Assembly: GCF_030270605.1 (NCBI RefSeq)
Contig: NZ_BSYJ01000001.1
Coordinates: forward strand, 310,001-374,000
Direction of reading: 5' to 3'
Length of the DNA: 64,000 bases
From: Biformimicrobium ophioploci
GTDB lineage: Bacteria > Pseudomonadota > Gammaproteobacteria > Pseudomonadales > Cellvibrionaceae
The notes beneath the pieces were generated by a model that was not told where the DNA came from, made no database searches, and worked only from the letters and a program-made list of their open reading frames with translations. Both the position numbers and the translations under genes were made by a program. This document shows positions 46,235 through 54,957 of the stretch, piece by piece (position 1 is the stretch's first letter; each line of letters starts with the position of its first letter).

Positions 46235-47162
46235 GGATATGTATGCGCTGCAGTTGCTGAAGTGGCATTGCAGCGGCGGGCGTAGTGTGCGCGAGTTAAA
46301 GCAGGGTGCATACGGCAAGCTGCTGCAGAAGCCGCTGGTACGGGATGCGCTGCGCTGTATCGGTAACGGCATGGTATTTCCGGAATTGCTGCACGATTAC
46401 TGGCCGGACGAGATTGACGCTTACACACTGAGCCTCGGCTTGTGGGGCTCAGACCGTAAGCGCAGGGGTAGAAGCAATTATCACCAGACATCCCGTACCG
46501 GATACAACCTGGTGCTACAACTGAACTTCTGTAATCAACACGACCTGGAATACCAGCGCCTTCTTGGCAATCCGGCATACGACCCATTCGTGATGTGCTG
46601 TCACCCGGTTAGTCGCGCGCGCAACACCATGGCATGGGCGCGGATCGATCTGGATCTAGAGACGGGGGTCGCACTGATTGAAGAAATTCAGAATGACTGG
46701 TTACGAGAAGTAGAGTGGTCTGTACAGGAAGCGCGTTCCTATCTGGAAAAGCAAAAACGCAATGAGGACTCCATGTCCTGGTACGAAGATTTTTCGCCGG
46801 AAGCGACCCTCAAATATTTCGAGACCGCAATCAGGCAGTATCAAAGCACTTGGGCGGAAACTATGTTGTCGGCAGCGCTGTTTTTCCTGGTAGAGGAGAT
46901 CGGCATTGAGCAGGTTTTCTACCACAGCTGGAAAACGGGTCGAGCTGTGAAGAAATGCAGCCCTCCAAAATCCATTTACAGCAAATTGCCGGAGAAATTC
47001 TGCTTTAACAAAACTGCCACCGGGCCGGCATTCCTCTACGAGGACAAGTCCTCCCGGCGCAAGATGAAAAAAATTCAGGATCAGCAGTGGTATCTGCTCG
47101 ACCTGTCAAACAAGGAAAGGTGTTATGAAGAACAACAAACCGCGCAACCATGTTGCGCTTAA
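46164..47162 (+). CDS. unrecognised 332-residue protein encoded with rtcB
   Basis: I recognise no family. The protein is soluble and rich in aromatic and charged residues, with no signal or membrane segment. Visible blocks are an N-terminal helical region (CLPKERTKYYYFKD), GYNLVLQLNFCNQHD near 115-130, and WARIDLDLETGVALIEEIQNDW near 155-175. The EEIQNDW element resembles an EEIQSDW motif I remember from large phage-encoded proteins, which is only a lead. The C-terminus is basic (KSSRRKMKK). It starts 48 bp after the rtcB stop and is probably co-transcribed, so a role in RNA repair or RNA end processing is an inference. See the entry at 46145 for the doubtful start. Confidence 0.72.
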   Translation: MDIELAREIMECLPKERTKYYYFKDMYALQLLKWHCSGGRSVRELKQGAYGKLLQKPLVRDALRCIGNGMVFPELLHDYWPDEIDAYTLSLGLWGSDRKRRGRSNYHQTSRTGYNLVLQLNFCNQHDLEYQRLLGNPAYDPFVMCCHPVSRARNTMAWARIDLDLETGVALIEEIQNDWLREVEWSVQEARSYLEKQKRNEDSMSWYEDFSPEATLKYFETAIRQYQSTWAETMLSAALFFLVEEIGIEQVFYHSWKTGRAVKKCSPPKSIYSKLPEKFCFNKTATGPAFLYEDKSSRRKMKKIQDQQWYLLDLSNKERCYEEQQTAQPCCA

Positions 47163-47265
47163 TCCCCTGCTACGCAAGGGCGGGCCGCATACCCGGCCCC
47201 GATCGGGTGAGCGTCAGCGCGCACGCCAGCAGGTACGTCGCGACCTGATACATTTCGGCAGGTAA
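47125..47265 (+). CDS. 46-residue basic protein, conserved-looking
   Basis: A short frame overlapping the end of the preceding gene by 38 bp. AGGAAAGG lies 4 bp before the ATG, a strong ribosome binding site, and the stop is immediately followed by an intrinsic terminator. The product is highly basic (about 13 Arg/Lys and several His); it starts MKNNKPRNHVALNPLLRKGG and continues with RQRARQQVRRDL. The pattern NPLLRKGG-H...R..RR.L looks like that of small conserved basic proteins of unknown function that I have seen in proteobacteria. It may bind nucleic acid or ribosomes; that is inference from composition. Confidence 0.65.
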   Translation: MKNNKPRNHVALNPLLRKGGPHTRPRSGERQRARQQVRRDLIHFGR

Positions 47266-47269
47266 AAAA

Positions 47270-47292
47270 AGCCCGGCCATTGGCCGGGCTTA
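47270..47292 (+). terminator. intrinsic terminator of the rtcB operon
   Basis: AGCCCGGCCA/TGGCCGGGCT hairpin preceded by seven A and followed by a short T run, 5 bp after the 46-residue frame. A further small hairpin (ACCCGG/CCGGGT) is at about 47325-47342. Confidence 0.8.
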
Positions 47293-47499
47293 AGAAGCGA
47301 TGATGAGAGATGCTAATCGGAACTACCCGGTGAGAGCCGGGTAAAACCGTACGCACCAGATACAGAGCAATTGCCGTGCCAACTTTGACAGGGTCCATTG
47401 GCAAGAGTTCATCGCCAGAAGCCCTTCCCCTGCACGGCAGAGGTGCATTTGCCGTATTGTCCGCGCGATCGTGGTGCGCGCAGGCAACAATATCCGCGT

Positions 47500-48396
47500 T
47501 TATACCCGCATTGCGTTTTTCTGCTGCTCGATCATCCGGGCGGCAACATCCGATATACCCAGTTTTGCCGCCAGCTGGTCCATATACTGCTTCTCGCGCG
47601 GGTTGTCCTCGTCGATGGTCATGGCGGAAACCATATAGACATTGAACGCCGTGCTCGGATCCTGGATGCGGGAAACCATCTGGTCGACGTCGACCGGGGA
47701 CGTAAGCAGGCGCTTGAGCTCGGCCAGGTCCCCGGAATCCAGCTGCCCCTGCAGGGCGCCCATAATGTTCTGCTGCTCCGCCTCGTCGATACTGCCATCC
47801 GCCTGGGCTGCTGCGACCATTGCAGTCAGCATCACATCTGCCTTCTCTTCTTCCGCTGCGGCATTAGTCGGCTGGGCGGGCTGTGATTTGGCGGGGTCCG
47901 GCCAGATATCGGGCTTTGACTGCTGCCCCAGCGGCCCCTGCTGGCCAAATTTGCCTGCTGCGCCGCCAAACACCTGCCCAAGAATGTCCTGCAGGTTGCC
48001 GCCCTGCACGACTTTGACATTGCCCTGCTTCTGCGCCTGCTCAAAGATCCTGCGGGCGAGGTCGAACAGCGCCCCGGCACCGCCCGCTGCAGCCGCCGGG
48101 CCCGCCCCACCCGGGAAGCCGCCGCTCGCGCCACCGGGTGCCGCACCCGGCTTGACGCTGCCCCCGAATACATCGCCGGCAGGTGTACTGCCGGCCGCGG
48201 GACCCGCGCCGCCTGGCGCGCCAATTTTCGCAAAGATGTCCTCCAGGCTCGGCCCCGCAGGGCCCTCACCCGTGGGGCCGGGCACCTGCGAAAAGTCCGG
48301 TGTGTCGCCCTGCGGCACCTGCTGTTGGCGCTTTTTCTTGTTCAGAAGTGAAATACCGGCGCCAAGCAGCGCGCCGAGCAACAGTTTCTTGTTCAT
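47500..48396 (-). CDS. TerB/DUF533-like protein with Gly/Pro-rich linker
   Basis: A 298-residue protein. Residues 1-20 form an N-terminal hydrophobic, glycine-containing segment (LLLGALLGAGISLL) followed by basic KKK, like a membrane anchor or glycine zipper. Residues about 30-130 are a low-complexity Gly/Ala/Pro linker. The C-terminal about 130 residues match the TerB-like/DUF533 helical domain (MLTAMVAAAQADGSIDEAEQQNIM, then SAMTIDEDNPREKQYMDQLAAKLGI), with acidic residues possibly binding metal. The E. coli relative is YebE. The ATG at 48396 follows a frame that is open but unlike the family further upstream. Confidence 0.85.
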   Translation of the reverse strand: MNKKLLLGALLGAGISLLNKKKRQQQVPQGDTPDFSQVPGPTGEGPAGPSLEDIFAKIGAPGGAGPAAGSTPAGDVFGGSVKPGAAPGGASGGFPGGAGPAAAAGGAGALFDLARRIFEQAQKQGNVKVVQGGNLQDILGQVFGGAAGKFGQQGPLGQQSKPDIWPDPAKSQPAQPTNAAAEEEKADVMLTAMVAAAQADGSIDEAEQQNIMGALQGQLDSGDLAELKRLLTSPVDVDQMVSRIQDPSTAFNVYMVSAMTIDEDNPREKQYMDQLAAKLGISDVAARMIEQQKNAMRV

Positions 48397-48612
48397 GGCT
48401 GAGAATCCGTTTGTCTGGTCAGGAATGGTTGAAGCCCTGCTATTTAATCTAGCCCAAGCGAACGGACGTGCCGGTTCTTCCCGGCAGCGCGGGTGACGCT
48501 CAAATCCTTCCATAATTTCGCATTTTTCAAGTACGCTTTTTCTAATCTTTCCTACCTCGCAGGAACAACTACACTGACTTTGCACGTTTGTATGCCTAAA
48601 AGGAGTCGTGGC

Positions 48613-49389
48613 ATGAAAAGCCTTCCCACCCTGGCCTGCGGGTTATTGCTAGGCGCGTCTATCAGCCTTCCGGCGCTGGCCGATTACGAGCGCGAGACCA
48701 TTGTCCTGCGTGCCGGTATAGGCCACGTCGATCCCTATTCCGAATCAGGAAATGTCTCTCTGGATGACCTGAGGCTGGAGGGAACTTCCATCGATGTGGA
48801 TACCGGCACCAGCCTGTCCCTGACGGGAAGCTTTTTCTTCAACGAGCACTTTGCGGTGGGGCTGTTGGCGGCCTGGCCCTTCGAGCACGACCTGAAGGTG
48901 GAAGGCCTGCCGGATCTGGTCGGTGACAATGACTTTGAGTCGTTTGGCAGTGTCGACCTTGGCACCATCGACCACCTGCCGCCGACCGTGACCCTGCAGT
49001 GGTTTCCGCGTTGCTCCTGGGACTGGATCCAGCCCTACGTGGGCATCGGCCTGAACTACACCACCTTCTTTGACGAAGACCTTAGCGACGTCACCGAAAG
49101 TTACCTGGAAACCCATCTGGGCGCGGTGACGCGCGGCAGCCTGGAGCTGGACGACTCCTGGGGCGCGGCCGGTGAACTGGGTGTGGACTTCCTGTTTGGG
49201 GATGAAAAGGAGTGGTTGGTCAACTTCTCCGTGTGGGCCATCGACATCGACAGCGATGCCACCATCACCTATGACACGGAAGAAAGTACCGGCAGCAACG
49301 GCGAGGTGGTCCGTGTGAGCAACAAGCTTGCAGTCGATGTTGAGATCGATCCCTGGGTGTACTCCATCGGGATTGGCTACCGTTTCTAG
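48613..49389 (+). CDS. OmpW-like outer-membrane protein
   Basis: Eight-stranded beta-barrel of the OmpW family, 258 residues. The signal peptide (LACGLLLGASISLPALA, cleaved at about residue 23) is followed by IVLRAGIGHVDPYSESG, LSLTGSFFFNEHFAVGLLAAWPFEHDL, PPTVTLQWFP, IQPYVGIGLNYTTFFDE and a C-terminal strand ending GIGYRF. An AAAAGGAG sequence stands 8 bp upstream. Natural ligand unknown; OmpW proteins are implicated in uptake of small hydrophobic compounds. Confidence 0.88.
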   Translation: MKSLPTLACGLLLGASISLPALADYERETIVLRAGIGHVDPYSESGNVSLDDLRLEGTSIDVDTGTSLSLTGSFFFNEHFAVGLLAAWPFEHDLKVEGLPDLVGDNDFESFGSVDLGTIDHLPPTVTLQWFPRCSWDWIQPYVGIGLNYTTFFDEDLSDVTESYLETHLGAVTRGSLELDDSWGAAGELGVDFLFGDEKEWLVNFSVWAIDIDSDATITYDTEESTGSNGEVVRVSNKLAVDVEIDPWVYSIGIGYRF

Positions 49390-49443
49390 GTTTGCCCCCG
49401 GCGCCGGCTTCGTGGCCGGCGCTGAGCAATCCTGAAGCCGGGC

Positions 49444-50928
49444 TCAACCGTCCTCAAACGCGTCGTCCCCGGAATCGGGGGCGTCCGGCTGTTCATCGGA
49501 AGGTACCTCGGTATCCGGCAGCGGTTCCGCTGCCGGTGATACCTGCCCGGAGGCATTGGAGTCGGCGGCAGCAGCCGGTGCCGGCACTTTCTCTTCCGGT
49601 GCACGGATACCTATGTGGTAGGCCGCAAAGCCCGGCTGCACAAACTGGTTCAGCGCCATACCAAGCACCCGGCCGTCGTAGGCCGAATGGATTTCCGTGC
49701 GCACATTGGTGATCGGGTTGGTAATGGTGCCAAGCAGGTCACCCTTGGACACGCTTTCCCCCAGTGCCACCTCACTGAAAATCACCCCGCCCATGGGCGC
49801 GCGCTGCCAGGTCGAGGTGTAGTAGACCGGCTCCGGATCCCCCCACAGGCGGAACTTGCTCACCATCTCCATGTGATTCAGCAGGGTCTGGATCGCCTTG
49901 GAGCTGTGCTCCACGGATGTTTCATCCAGCAGCATCGAGGCGCCGGCCTCGAGCGTTACCGCCGGAATCCCCTGGTTTACAGCAGCCCGCCGCAGGGTGC
50001 CCTCCGCGCCCTCGCTGTGCAGGACCACAGTGGCGCCAAAGCCCTTGGTCAGGGCCACTACCCCGGGGTTGGTCAGGTCGGCACGCAGCTGTGGCAGGTT
50101 GGTGCGGTAGTAGGAGCCGGTGTGCAGATCCACCAGGGCATCACAGTGGCTGATTACCTCGTGGAAAAACGAATGTGCGATCCGTGACGCCGAGCTGCCA
50201 TCGGGGTCGCCCGGAAAAAAGCGATTGAGGTCGCGCCGGTCACTCAGGTAGCGCGAATGCCGGTGAAAGCCCTGCAGGTTGACGATTGGCACCCCCACCA
50301 CTGTGCCGGCCAGTTTGTTCGGGTCGAGGTTGTACAGAACCCTCCGCACCGTCTCAATGCCATTCAATTCATCCCCGTGGATCGCCGCCGTCAGGCAGAG
50401 TACCGGCCCAGGCTTCTTGCCGTGCACCACCAGCACCGGGGTGGCCGCGTATATCCCCTCGAACGACTGGCTCGGTGCCCAGGCCAGACGCGTGGAGGTG
50501 GCGGGCGGCACTTCCCGGCCCAATAGTACGAAAGGCTGCGCGCCGACCAGATCATCCGGCGTGGCTTCCACAGCCGGTGCAGCGTCGGCGGTCGTGCCGT
50601 CCGGTGCCACCAGCTCTGCACCCTGGATCGGCTCCTGCAGGTCGATATTCTGCGCTTTCGGCAGGCCCTCGGTAGTGCCCTTCTGCGCCTGCGTCTGTGC
50701 TTTGGCCCCGGCCTGGGCGGGGGTCGCCGGCTGCTCCGCAGCTTCTTCTGATTGCGGCTTTGGCGCCTCCTGCGATTGCGCCTGTGCTTTGGCCCCGGCT
50801 TGGGTTTTAGCGTTGGCCTCGGTGGCAGGCGTCTGCCCGGCAGCAGCGGAGGGGTTACCGGCATGGCCCGCGCTGGTGGCGAGCAGCAACGTCAGGGAGA
50901 CAAGACAGGATGAAACTCTGGAAGGCAA
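49444..50928 (-). CDS. succinylglutamate desuccinylase/aspartoacylase family, exported
   Basis: Zinc-dependent M14-like hydrolase, 494 residues with a signal peptide (VSLTLLLATSAGHA, about residues 7-20), so periplasmic or secreted. Residues about 22-120 are a low-complexity linker rich in Ala, Gln, Lys and Pro with repeated AGAKAQ. The catalytic domain has the zinc motif HGDELNGIE (about residue 210), the arginine pair in DLNRFFPG and the histidine in DLHTGSY, followed by a C-terminal beta-barrel. An acidic Pro-rich tail ends the protein. I place the start at the TTG at 50928, 8 bp after GGAG, because the ATG at 51126 would need a long unrelated N-terminus. Substrate unknown. Confidence 0.82.
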   Translation of the reverse strand: MPSRVSSCLVSLTLLLATSAGHAGNPSAAAGQTPATEANAKTQAGAKAQAQSQEAPKPQSEEAAEQPATPAQAGAKAQTQAQKGTTEGLPKAQNIDLQEPIQGAELVAPDGTTADAAPAVEATPDDLVGAQPFVLLGREVPPATSTRLAWAPSQSFEGIYAATPVLVVHGKKPGPVLCLTAAIHGDELNGIETVRRVLYNLDPNKLAGTVVGVPIVNLQGFHRHSRYLSDRRDLNRFFPGDPDGSSASRIAHSFFHEVISHCDALVDLHTGSYYRTNLPQLRADLTNPGVVALTKGFGATVVLHSEGAEGTLRRAAVNQGIPAVTLEAGASMLLDETSVEHSSKAIQTLLNHMEMVSKFRLWGDPEPVYYTSTWQRAPMGGVIFSEVALGESVSKGDLLGTITNPITNVRTEIHSAYDGRVLGMALNQFVQPGFAAYHIGIRAPEEKVPAPAAAADSNASGQVSPAAEPLPDTEVPSDEQPDAPDSGDDAFEDG

Positions 50929-51159
50929 GACAAGGCTCCGCAATGGTAAGGCTGTTCTATAGAGCGCGGAGCGGGAAATAAATTCCCGCCGCGGCGCCAA
51001 TACTAGCGGCTTCTTCTCCACGCCGCATCGACTGCCCTGGCGGATTCCCGCCCGGTCTGCCGGATTCAGGAATCGGCGGCCTGCAAAGCTGGCCAAAACC
51101 CTGCCGCTGCGTGACCATGGCAGCAAGCCGTGTGAAAGTCACCCTGCCCGGAGCAAATC

Positions 51160-52410
51160 GTGAACCAGTCCCATGCACCAGCCCTTCCTCCAATCGGGAC
51201 AGAGAATGCCCCGGCCCGGCGCTATGACCTGGACTGGCTGCGCATACTCGCGTTTGCACTGCTGATCCTGTACCACCTCGGCATGCTCTACGTGGCCGAC
51301 TGGGAGTTCCACCTCAAGAGCAGCCACCTGAGCGAACCGCTGAAATGGCTGATGCTGTTTTCCAGCGAGTGGCGCCTGCCACTGCTGTTCTTTGTCTCCG
51401 GTATCGCTTCGCGCCTGGCACTGCGCCGGGTCCCGCTCGGTCGCTTTACCGGTCTGCGCAGCCTGCGCCTGCTGTTGCCGCTGCTGCTGTGCAGTTATCT
51501 GGTGGTATCGCCACAGCTGTTTTTCCAGCTGAAGGCCGACCACGGCTACCCGCACGGATTCGGCACCTTCCTGTGGCAGTACCTGCAACCACTGCACCCG
51601 GAACTGACCCGGGGCGTGTTCAACGGGCTGATCAACCCCACCTGGAACCACCTGTGGTTCCTCGCCTACCTGTGGGCCTACTCGATGGCACTGGTGGCAT
51701 TGCTGCCCCTGCTCGGATGGCTGACGCGTAGCCGCGTGGGGCGCGCCGTCCGCGAGCTGCTGAACAGGCCGCTGTCGCTGGTGCTGCTGCCCGCGCTGCC
51801 ACTGGCACTGGGGTTCCTGCTGCTGAGCGAGCACTTCGCCACGACCCGTGCGCTGGTGGACGACTGGAACATGCACAGCCTGTACTTCACAGTGTTCCTG
51901 TACGGTTACTGGCTGGGGGATGCGGAAAGGCCCTGGGCCAGCATCCGTCGCCGCCGCCGCAGCCTGCTGCTCCTGGGCATGGCCGGTTACGCGCTGGTGA
52001 GCGCTCACTATCTGGCCGGCATGGCGCTGCCCAGAGTGATAGAGGCGCTAGTGGTCCACCTGAACATCTGGCTGTGGCTGCTGGCGCTGAGTGGCTATGC
52101 GGCGAAATACCTGAACTTTGACCACCCACTGCGCCGTTATTGCAACCGCGCCATCCTGCCCTGGTACATATTGCACCAGACGCTGATGATCGCCGCGGCT
52201 TACTGGCTGGTCCGCCAGGGGCTGGGACCGGTGCTGGAAGCGGTAGTGATCGGGGTGATAACGGTTGCGGGATGCTGGGCCGGGTATGCGGTCATCCGCC
52301 GCTACCGGCCGCTGCGACTGGTGTTCGGCCTGCCGCTGGCGGAACGCGAACGGGTCGCCGGCCAGGACGATGGACCACTGGAAGCCGCCGCGGGCGGCAT
52401 GCAGTCCTAG
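51160..52410 (+). CDS. integral membrane acyltransferase (acyltransferase 3/OpgC-like)
   Basis: A 416-residue inner-membrane protein with about ten hydrophobic segments. The first segment starts YDLDWLRILAFALLILYHLG, the hallmark of acyltransferase family 3, with the catalytic histidine in YHLG; FVSGIASRLALRR and NHLWFLAYLW are further family segments. It probably acylates a glycan or lipid on the periplasmic face. The GTG start has GGAG 6 bp upstream. The C-terminal 25 residues are hydrophilic. It is divergent from the desuccinylase-like gene. Confidence 0.88.
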   Translation: MNQSHAPALPPIGTENAPARRYDLDWLRILAFALLILYHLGMLYVADWEFHLKSSHLSEPLKWLMLFSSEWRLPLLFFVSGIASRLALRRVPLGRFTGLRSLRLLLPLLLCSYLVVSPQLFFQLKADHGYPHGFGTFLWQYLQPLHPELTRGVFNGLINPTWNHLWFLAYLWAYSMALVALLPLLGWLTRSRVGRAVRELLNRPLSLVLLPALPLALGFLLLSEHFATTRALVDDWNMHSLYFTVFLYGYWLGDAERPWASIRRRRRSLLLLGMAGYALVSAHYLAGMALPRVIEALVVHLNIWLWLLALSGYAAKYLNFDHPLRRYCNRAILPWYILHQTLMIAAAYWLVRQGLGPVLEAVVIGVITVAGCWAGYAVIRRYRPLRLVFGLPLAERERVAGQDDGPLEAAAGGMQS

Positions 52411-52463
52411 GCAGGACGGCAGGCGCGGGCAGGCAGACCGCCCGCGCCAACCGTGGGGCGGGC

Positions 52464-54095
52464 CTAGCCGCCGAACAGGTCACCGAAGAAATTGCCCTGG
52501 TTCCAGCGCTGGCGCTCCTCGGTATTGGCTACCTCGCGCCCAATCTCGTAGTTCACCTCAGTGAACTTCTTCGCCGCCAGGTAGTTGATCGGCAGGTCAA
52601 TCTGGTCGCTCGGGCGGTGGTAATCCGTCTTCAGGAAGTTGGTGAACACCTCACCGCCGTCGATATCCGGGTCGGCGGACTCAAAGCCCACCACCAGGAA
52701 TACCGACGGCACACCCTGGCGCACGAAGCTGTAATGGTCGGAGCGGGTAAACAGGCCCTGCTCCGGCATCGGGTCCGGGCTCAGCTTGATACCGGCATTG
52801 GCCGCAGCCCGGGCCACGGTCTCGCCAAGGCTGGAATGCTCGGCACCAAACGCAATCACGTCATTGAACGGGTACAGCACCAGCGGCATGTCCAGGTTGA
52901 TGTTCGCCACCATCTTGTCGCCCGGCACGGTCGGATACTGTGCAAAGTAGTCAGAGCCCAGCAGGCCGCGCTCTTCACCGGTCACCGCCACGAACAGGAT
53001 CGAGCGGCGCGGGCGCTCGCCCTCGGCGAACATGCGTGCCGTCTCCAGCATGATCGCCACACCAGTGGCGTTATCGAGTGCGCCGTTGTTGATATGGTCG
53101 GCGCCTTCCTCGGCGTGCGCATCCAGCCCGATATGGTCCAGGTGTGCCGAAAACACAACGAATTCATCCTTCAGCTGTGGGTCGCTGCCCGGCAGCATCG
53201 CCACCACATTGGGGCTGGTGATCTGCTCGTGCTGGCTGTGGTTGCTGAGGCTGGCACGCACCGCCAGGTCAAAGCCCTGCAGTTTCTCGCCTTTCTCTAC
53301 CGCCTCGAATACCTGCGCAAGCTGCTGCGGTGCACCGGCAAACAGCTTCTCGGCAGCGCCGATATCCAGGTAAATGCCCGGATGCACACCCGGCACTGTG
53401 TCGGAGGGCACCCCATCCTTGCCGACCCAGCGCAGGTTCGGGCGCTCGGCATACTTGGCGGAACGTTCGAACGGACGGCGCTTCTCCGCCTGCGGCGTGT
53501 GCACGGAAATCATGCCGACTGCCCCCCGCGCGGCGGCGGTCTGCAGCTTGGTGCGTCCGGAACGGTAATGTGCACCCTCTTCCGTCGGCAGGCTGGCGTG
53601 GCGGCCAGACAGCACCACCACGATCTTGCCGTCTACTTCCAGGCCTTCGTAGTCATTGATGCCAAAGCGCGGTGCGTCGATGCCATAGCCCGCAAACACC
53701 ATCTCTGCGGTTACCGCGGAAGCCTGCTGGGCCTGACCGGCGCCGGCGAGGAAGTCCTCACCGAATGCCAGTTCGATATCGTCATCGGCGGTATGCAGCA
53801 CCGCGGTGGGCTTCTGTTCTGTGTGGCTGGCGCGACGGAACGGCACCGTCTGCTTGAAGCCATCCTCGCCGGCGGGCTGCAGGCCGATTTCCCTGAATTG
53901 CGCGGCAACGTAATCCGCCGCCTGTTCATAGCCCTCGCTGCCGGTATCACGGCCCTGCAGCTCGTCGCTGGCCAGGTAGGTTACATGGGCGCGGATGGTA
54001 TCCGGGTCGGCAGTGGGTACTGCGACAGTTGAAACTGGCTCGGTACTGCACGCGGCGAGCAGCGCAGCAGCCAGCAGGCTGATGGTCTTTTTCAT
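52464..54095 (-). CDS. M28 family zinc aminopeptidase, lipoprotein
   Basis: Di-zinc exopeptidase, 543 residues, exported as a lipoprotein (lipobox LLAAC, about residue 15). A PA domain is inserted between residues about 140 and 290 (MVFAGYGIDAP, GKIVVVLSGRHAS). Zinc ligands are seen in SAHLDHIG, the aspartate in NNGALDNATG, EE in VTGEERGLLGS, and the histidines in RSDHYSF and DYHRPSDQ. The ATG at 54095 is the one that yields the lipoprotein signal; the frame is open to 54359. Likely degrades peptides in the periplasm or outside the cell. Confidence 0.92.
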   Translation of the reverse strand: MKKTISLLAAALLAACSTEPVSTVAVPTADPDTIRAHVTYLASDELQGRDTGSEGYEQAADYVAAQFREIGLQPAGEDGFKQTVPFRRASHTEQKPTAVLHTADDDIELAFGEDFLAGAGQAQQASAVTAEMVFAGYGIDAPRFGINDYEGLEVDGKIVVVLSGRHASLPTEEGAHYRSGRTKLQTAAARGAVGMISVHTPQAEKRRPFERSAKYAERPNLRWVGKDGVPSDTVPGVHPGIYLDIGAAEKLFAGAPQQLAQVFEAVEKGEKLQGFDLAVRASLSNHSQHEQITSPNVVAMLPGSDPQLKDEFVVFSAHLDHIGLDAHAEEGADHINNGALDNATGVAIMLETARMFAEGERPRRSILFVAVTGEERGLLGSDYFAQYPTVPGDKMVANINLDMPLVLYPFNDVIAFGAEHSSLGETVARAAANAGIKLSPDPMPEQGLFTRSDHYSFVRQGVPSVFLVVGFESADPDIDGGEVFTNFLKTDYHRPSDQIDLPINYLAAKKFTEVNYEIGREVANTEERQRWNQGNFFGDLFGG

Positions 54096-54234
54096 GTTCT
54101 GGTTCCGGTTGGCGGCCTGGCCGCGGCAAATAACGCGCCATTTATACCGGAAACTGCCCATTATTTCAGCAGCTGCAGACTCGCTTCGGAGTGCCCGGCG
54201 GGCGTCTGGTCGAAAATGTGGTGCAAGGAGGGAA

Positions 54235-54957
54235 TCAACCAAACAGCCGCTGTACCGCGCGGCCGAGGCGCTGGTGCGCATCGTGCCGACACAGGCTGCC
54301 GTGCGCGCCCAGGTGATGGCAGAAATCCAGCGCCAGCAAGCGCTCGAAATCCTCCGCAAGATACCCTTGTGGCTGGCCGCGGGGGCACATATAGCGCCGC
54401 CACGGCAGGCTGACCTGCATACCGCTGCGGAACCCCATCAGTGCCAGCAGCAACCGCCCGCGCCAGTTACACCGGTGCCAGTCACCCCAGTACTGCACCG
54501 CATCGCAGGTGAGCAACAGGCCGCCTCCCAGCGGCAGCCACAATGCGGCTTCAGGGCGCCGCGCGTTGCGAAACTCGAAAACCCGCGCACCACTGAATGG
54601 CACCGGGCCATCTTCCTGAAGCGGCTGGTCCAGTGGGGGCGCCGGGTAGCGGGCCGAGCCCTGCTGGCACCAGAAAGAGGCGTGGTATTGATCGCGGTAG
54701 TAGAGGTCGTCGCGCCCGTGGAAGTAGCCGAGCCGCACCAGGTGACGGATCCGCCCGAGCTTGGCCAGGCGCTCTTCAGCGGCGGGTTTCAGGCGCACCG
54801 GATTGACCAGGGTGAGGTCGTCGCCTTCGCGCAGTACCGCCATATTGCGACTGATGCGGGCACCGCCGGGCATGCGAATACTGCCCTGCACCCAGAAAAA
54901 TCCGGGCATCTCGGCCTTGAGGGCGCCGTGTCGACACGGTAGCGGGTAGTTGATCAT
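54235..54957 (-). CDS. DUF4336-like protein, possible degenerate metallo-beta-lactamase fold
   Basis: A 240-residue soluble protein, last in a five-gene operon. It reads like proteins of the DUF4336 type: an N-terminal strand region (MAVLREGDDLTLVNPVRL), KLGRIRHLVRLGYFHGRDDLYY in the middle, and a segment EAALWLPLGGGLLLTCDAVQYWG. The canonical HxHxDH metal motif of active metallo-beta-lactamases is absent. The start overlaps the upstream gene's stop by one base. Family assignment is tentative. Confidence 0.6.
   Translation of the reverse strand: MINYPLPCRHGALKAEMPGFFWVQGSIRMPGGARISRNMAVLREGDDLTLVNPVRLKPAAEERLAKLGRIRHLVRLGYFHGRDDLYYRDQYHASFWCQQGSARYPAPPLDQPLQEDGPVPFSGARVFEFRNARRPEAALWLPLGGGLLLTCDAVQYWGDWHRCNWRGRLLLALMGFRSGMQVSLPWRRYMCPRGQPQGYLAEDFERLLALDFCHHLGAHGSLCRHDAHQRLGRAVQRLFG

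Noticed and set aside
52140-54032. A 630-codon plus-strand frame opposite the M28 peptidase
   Set aside because: It begins inside the acyltransferase gene in another frame and reads antisense through a well-supported peptidase.
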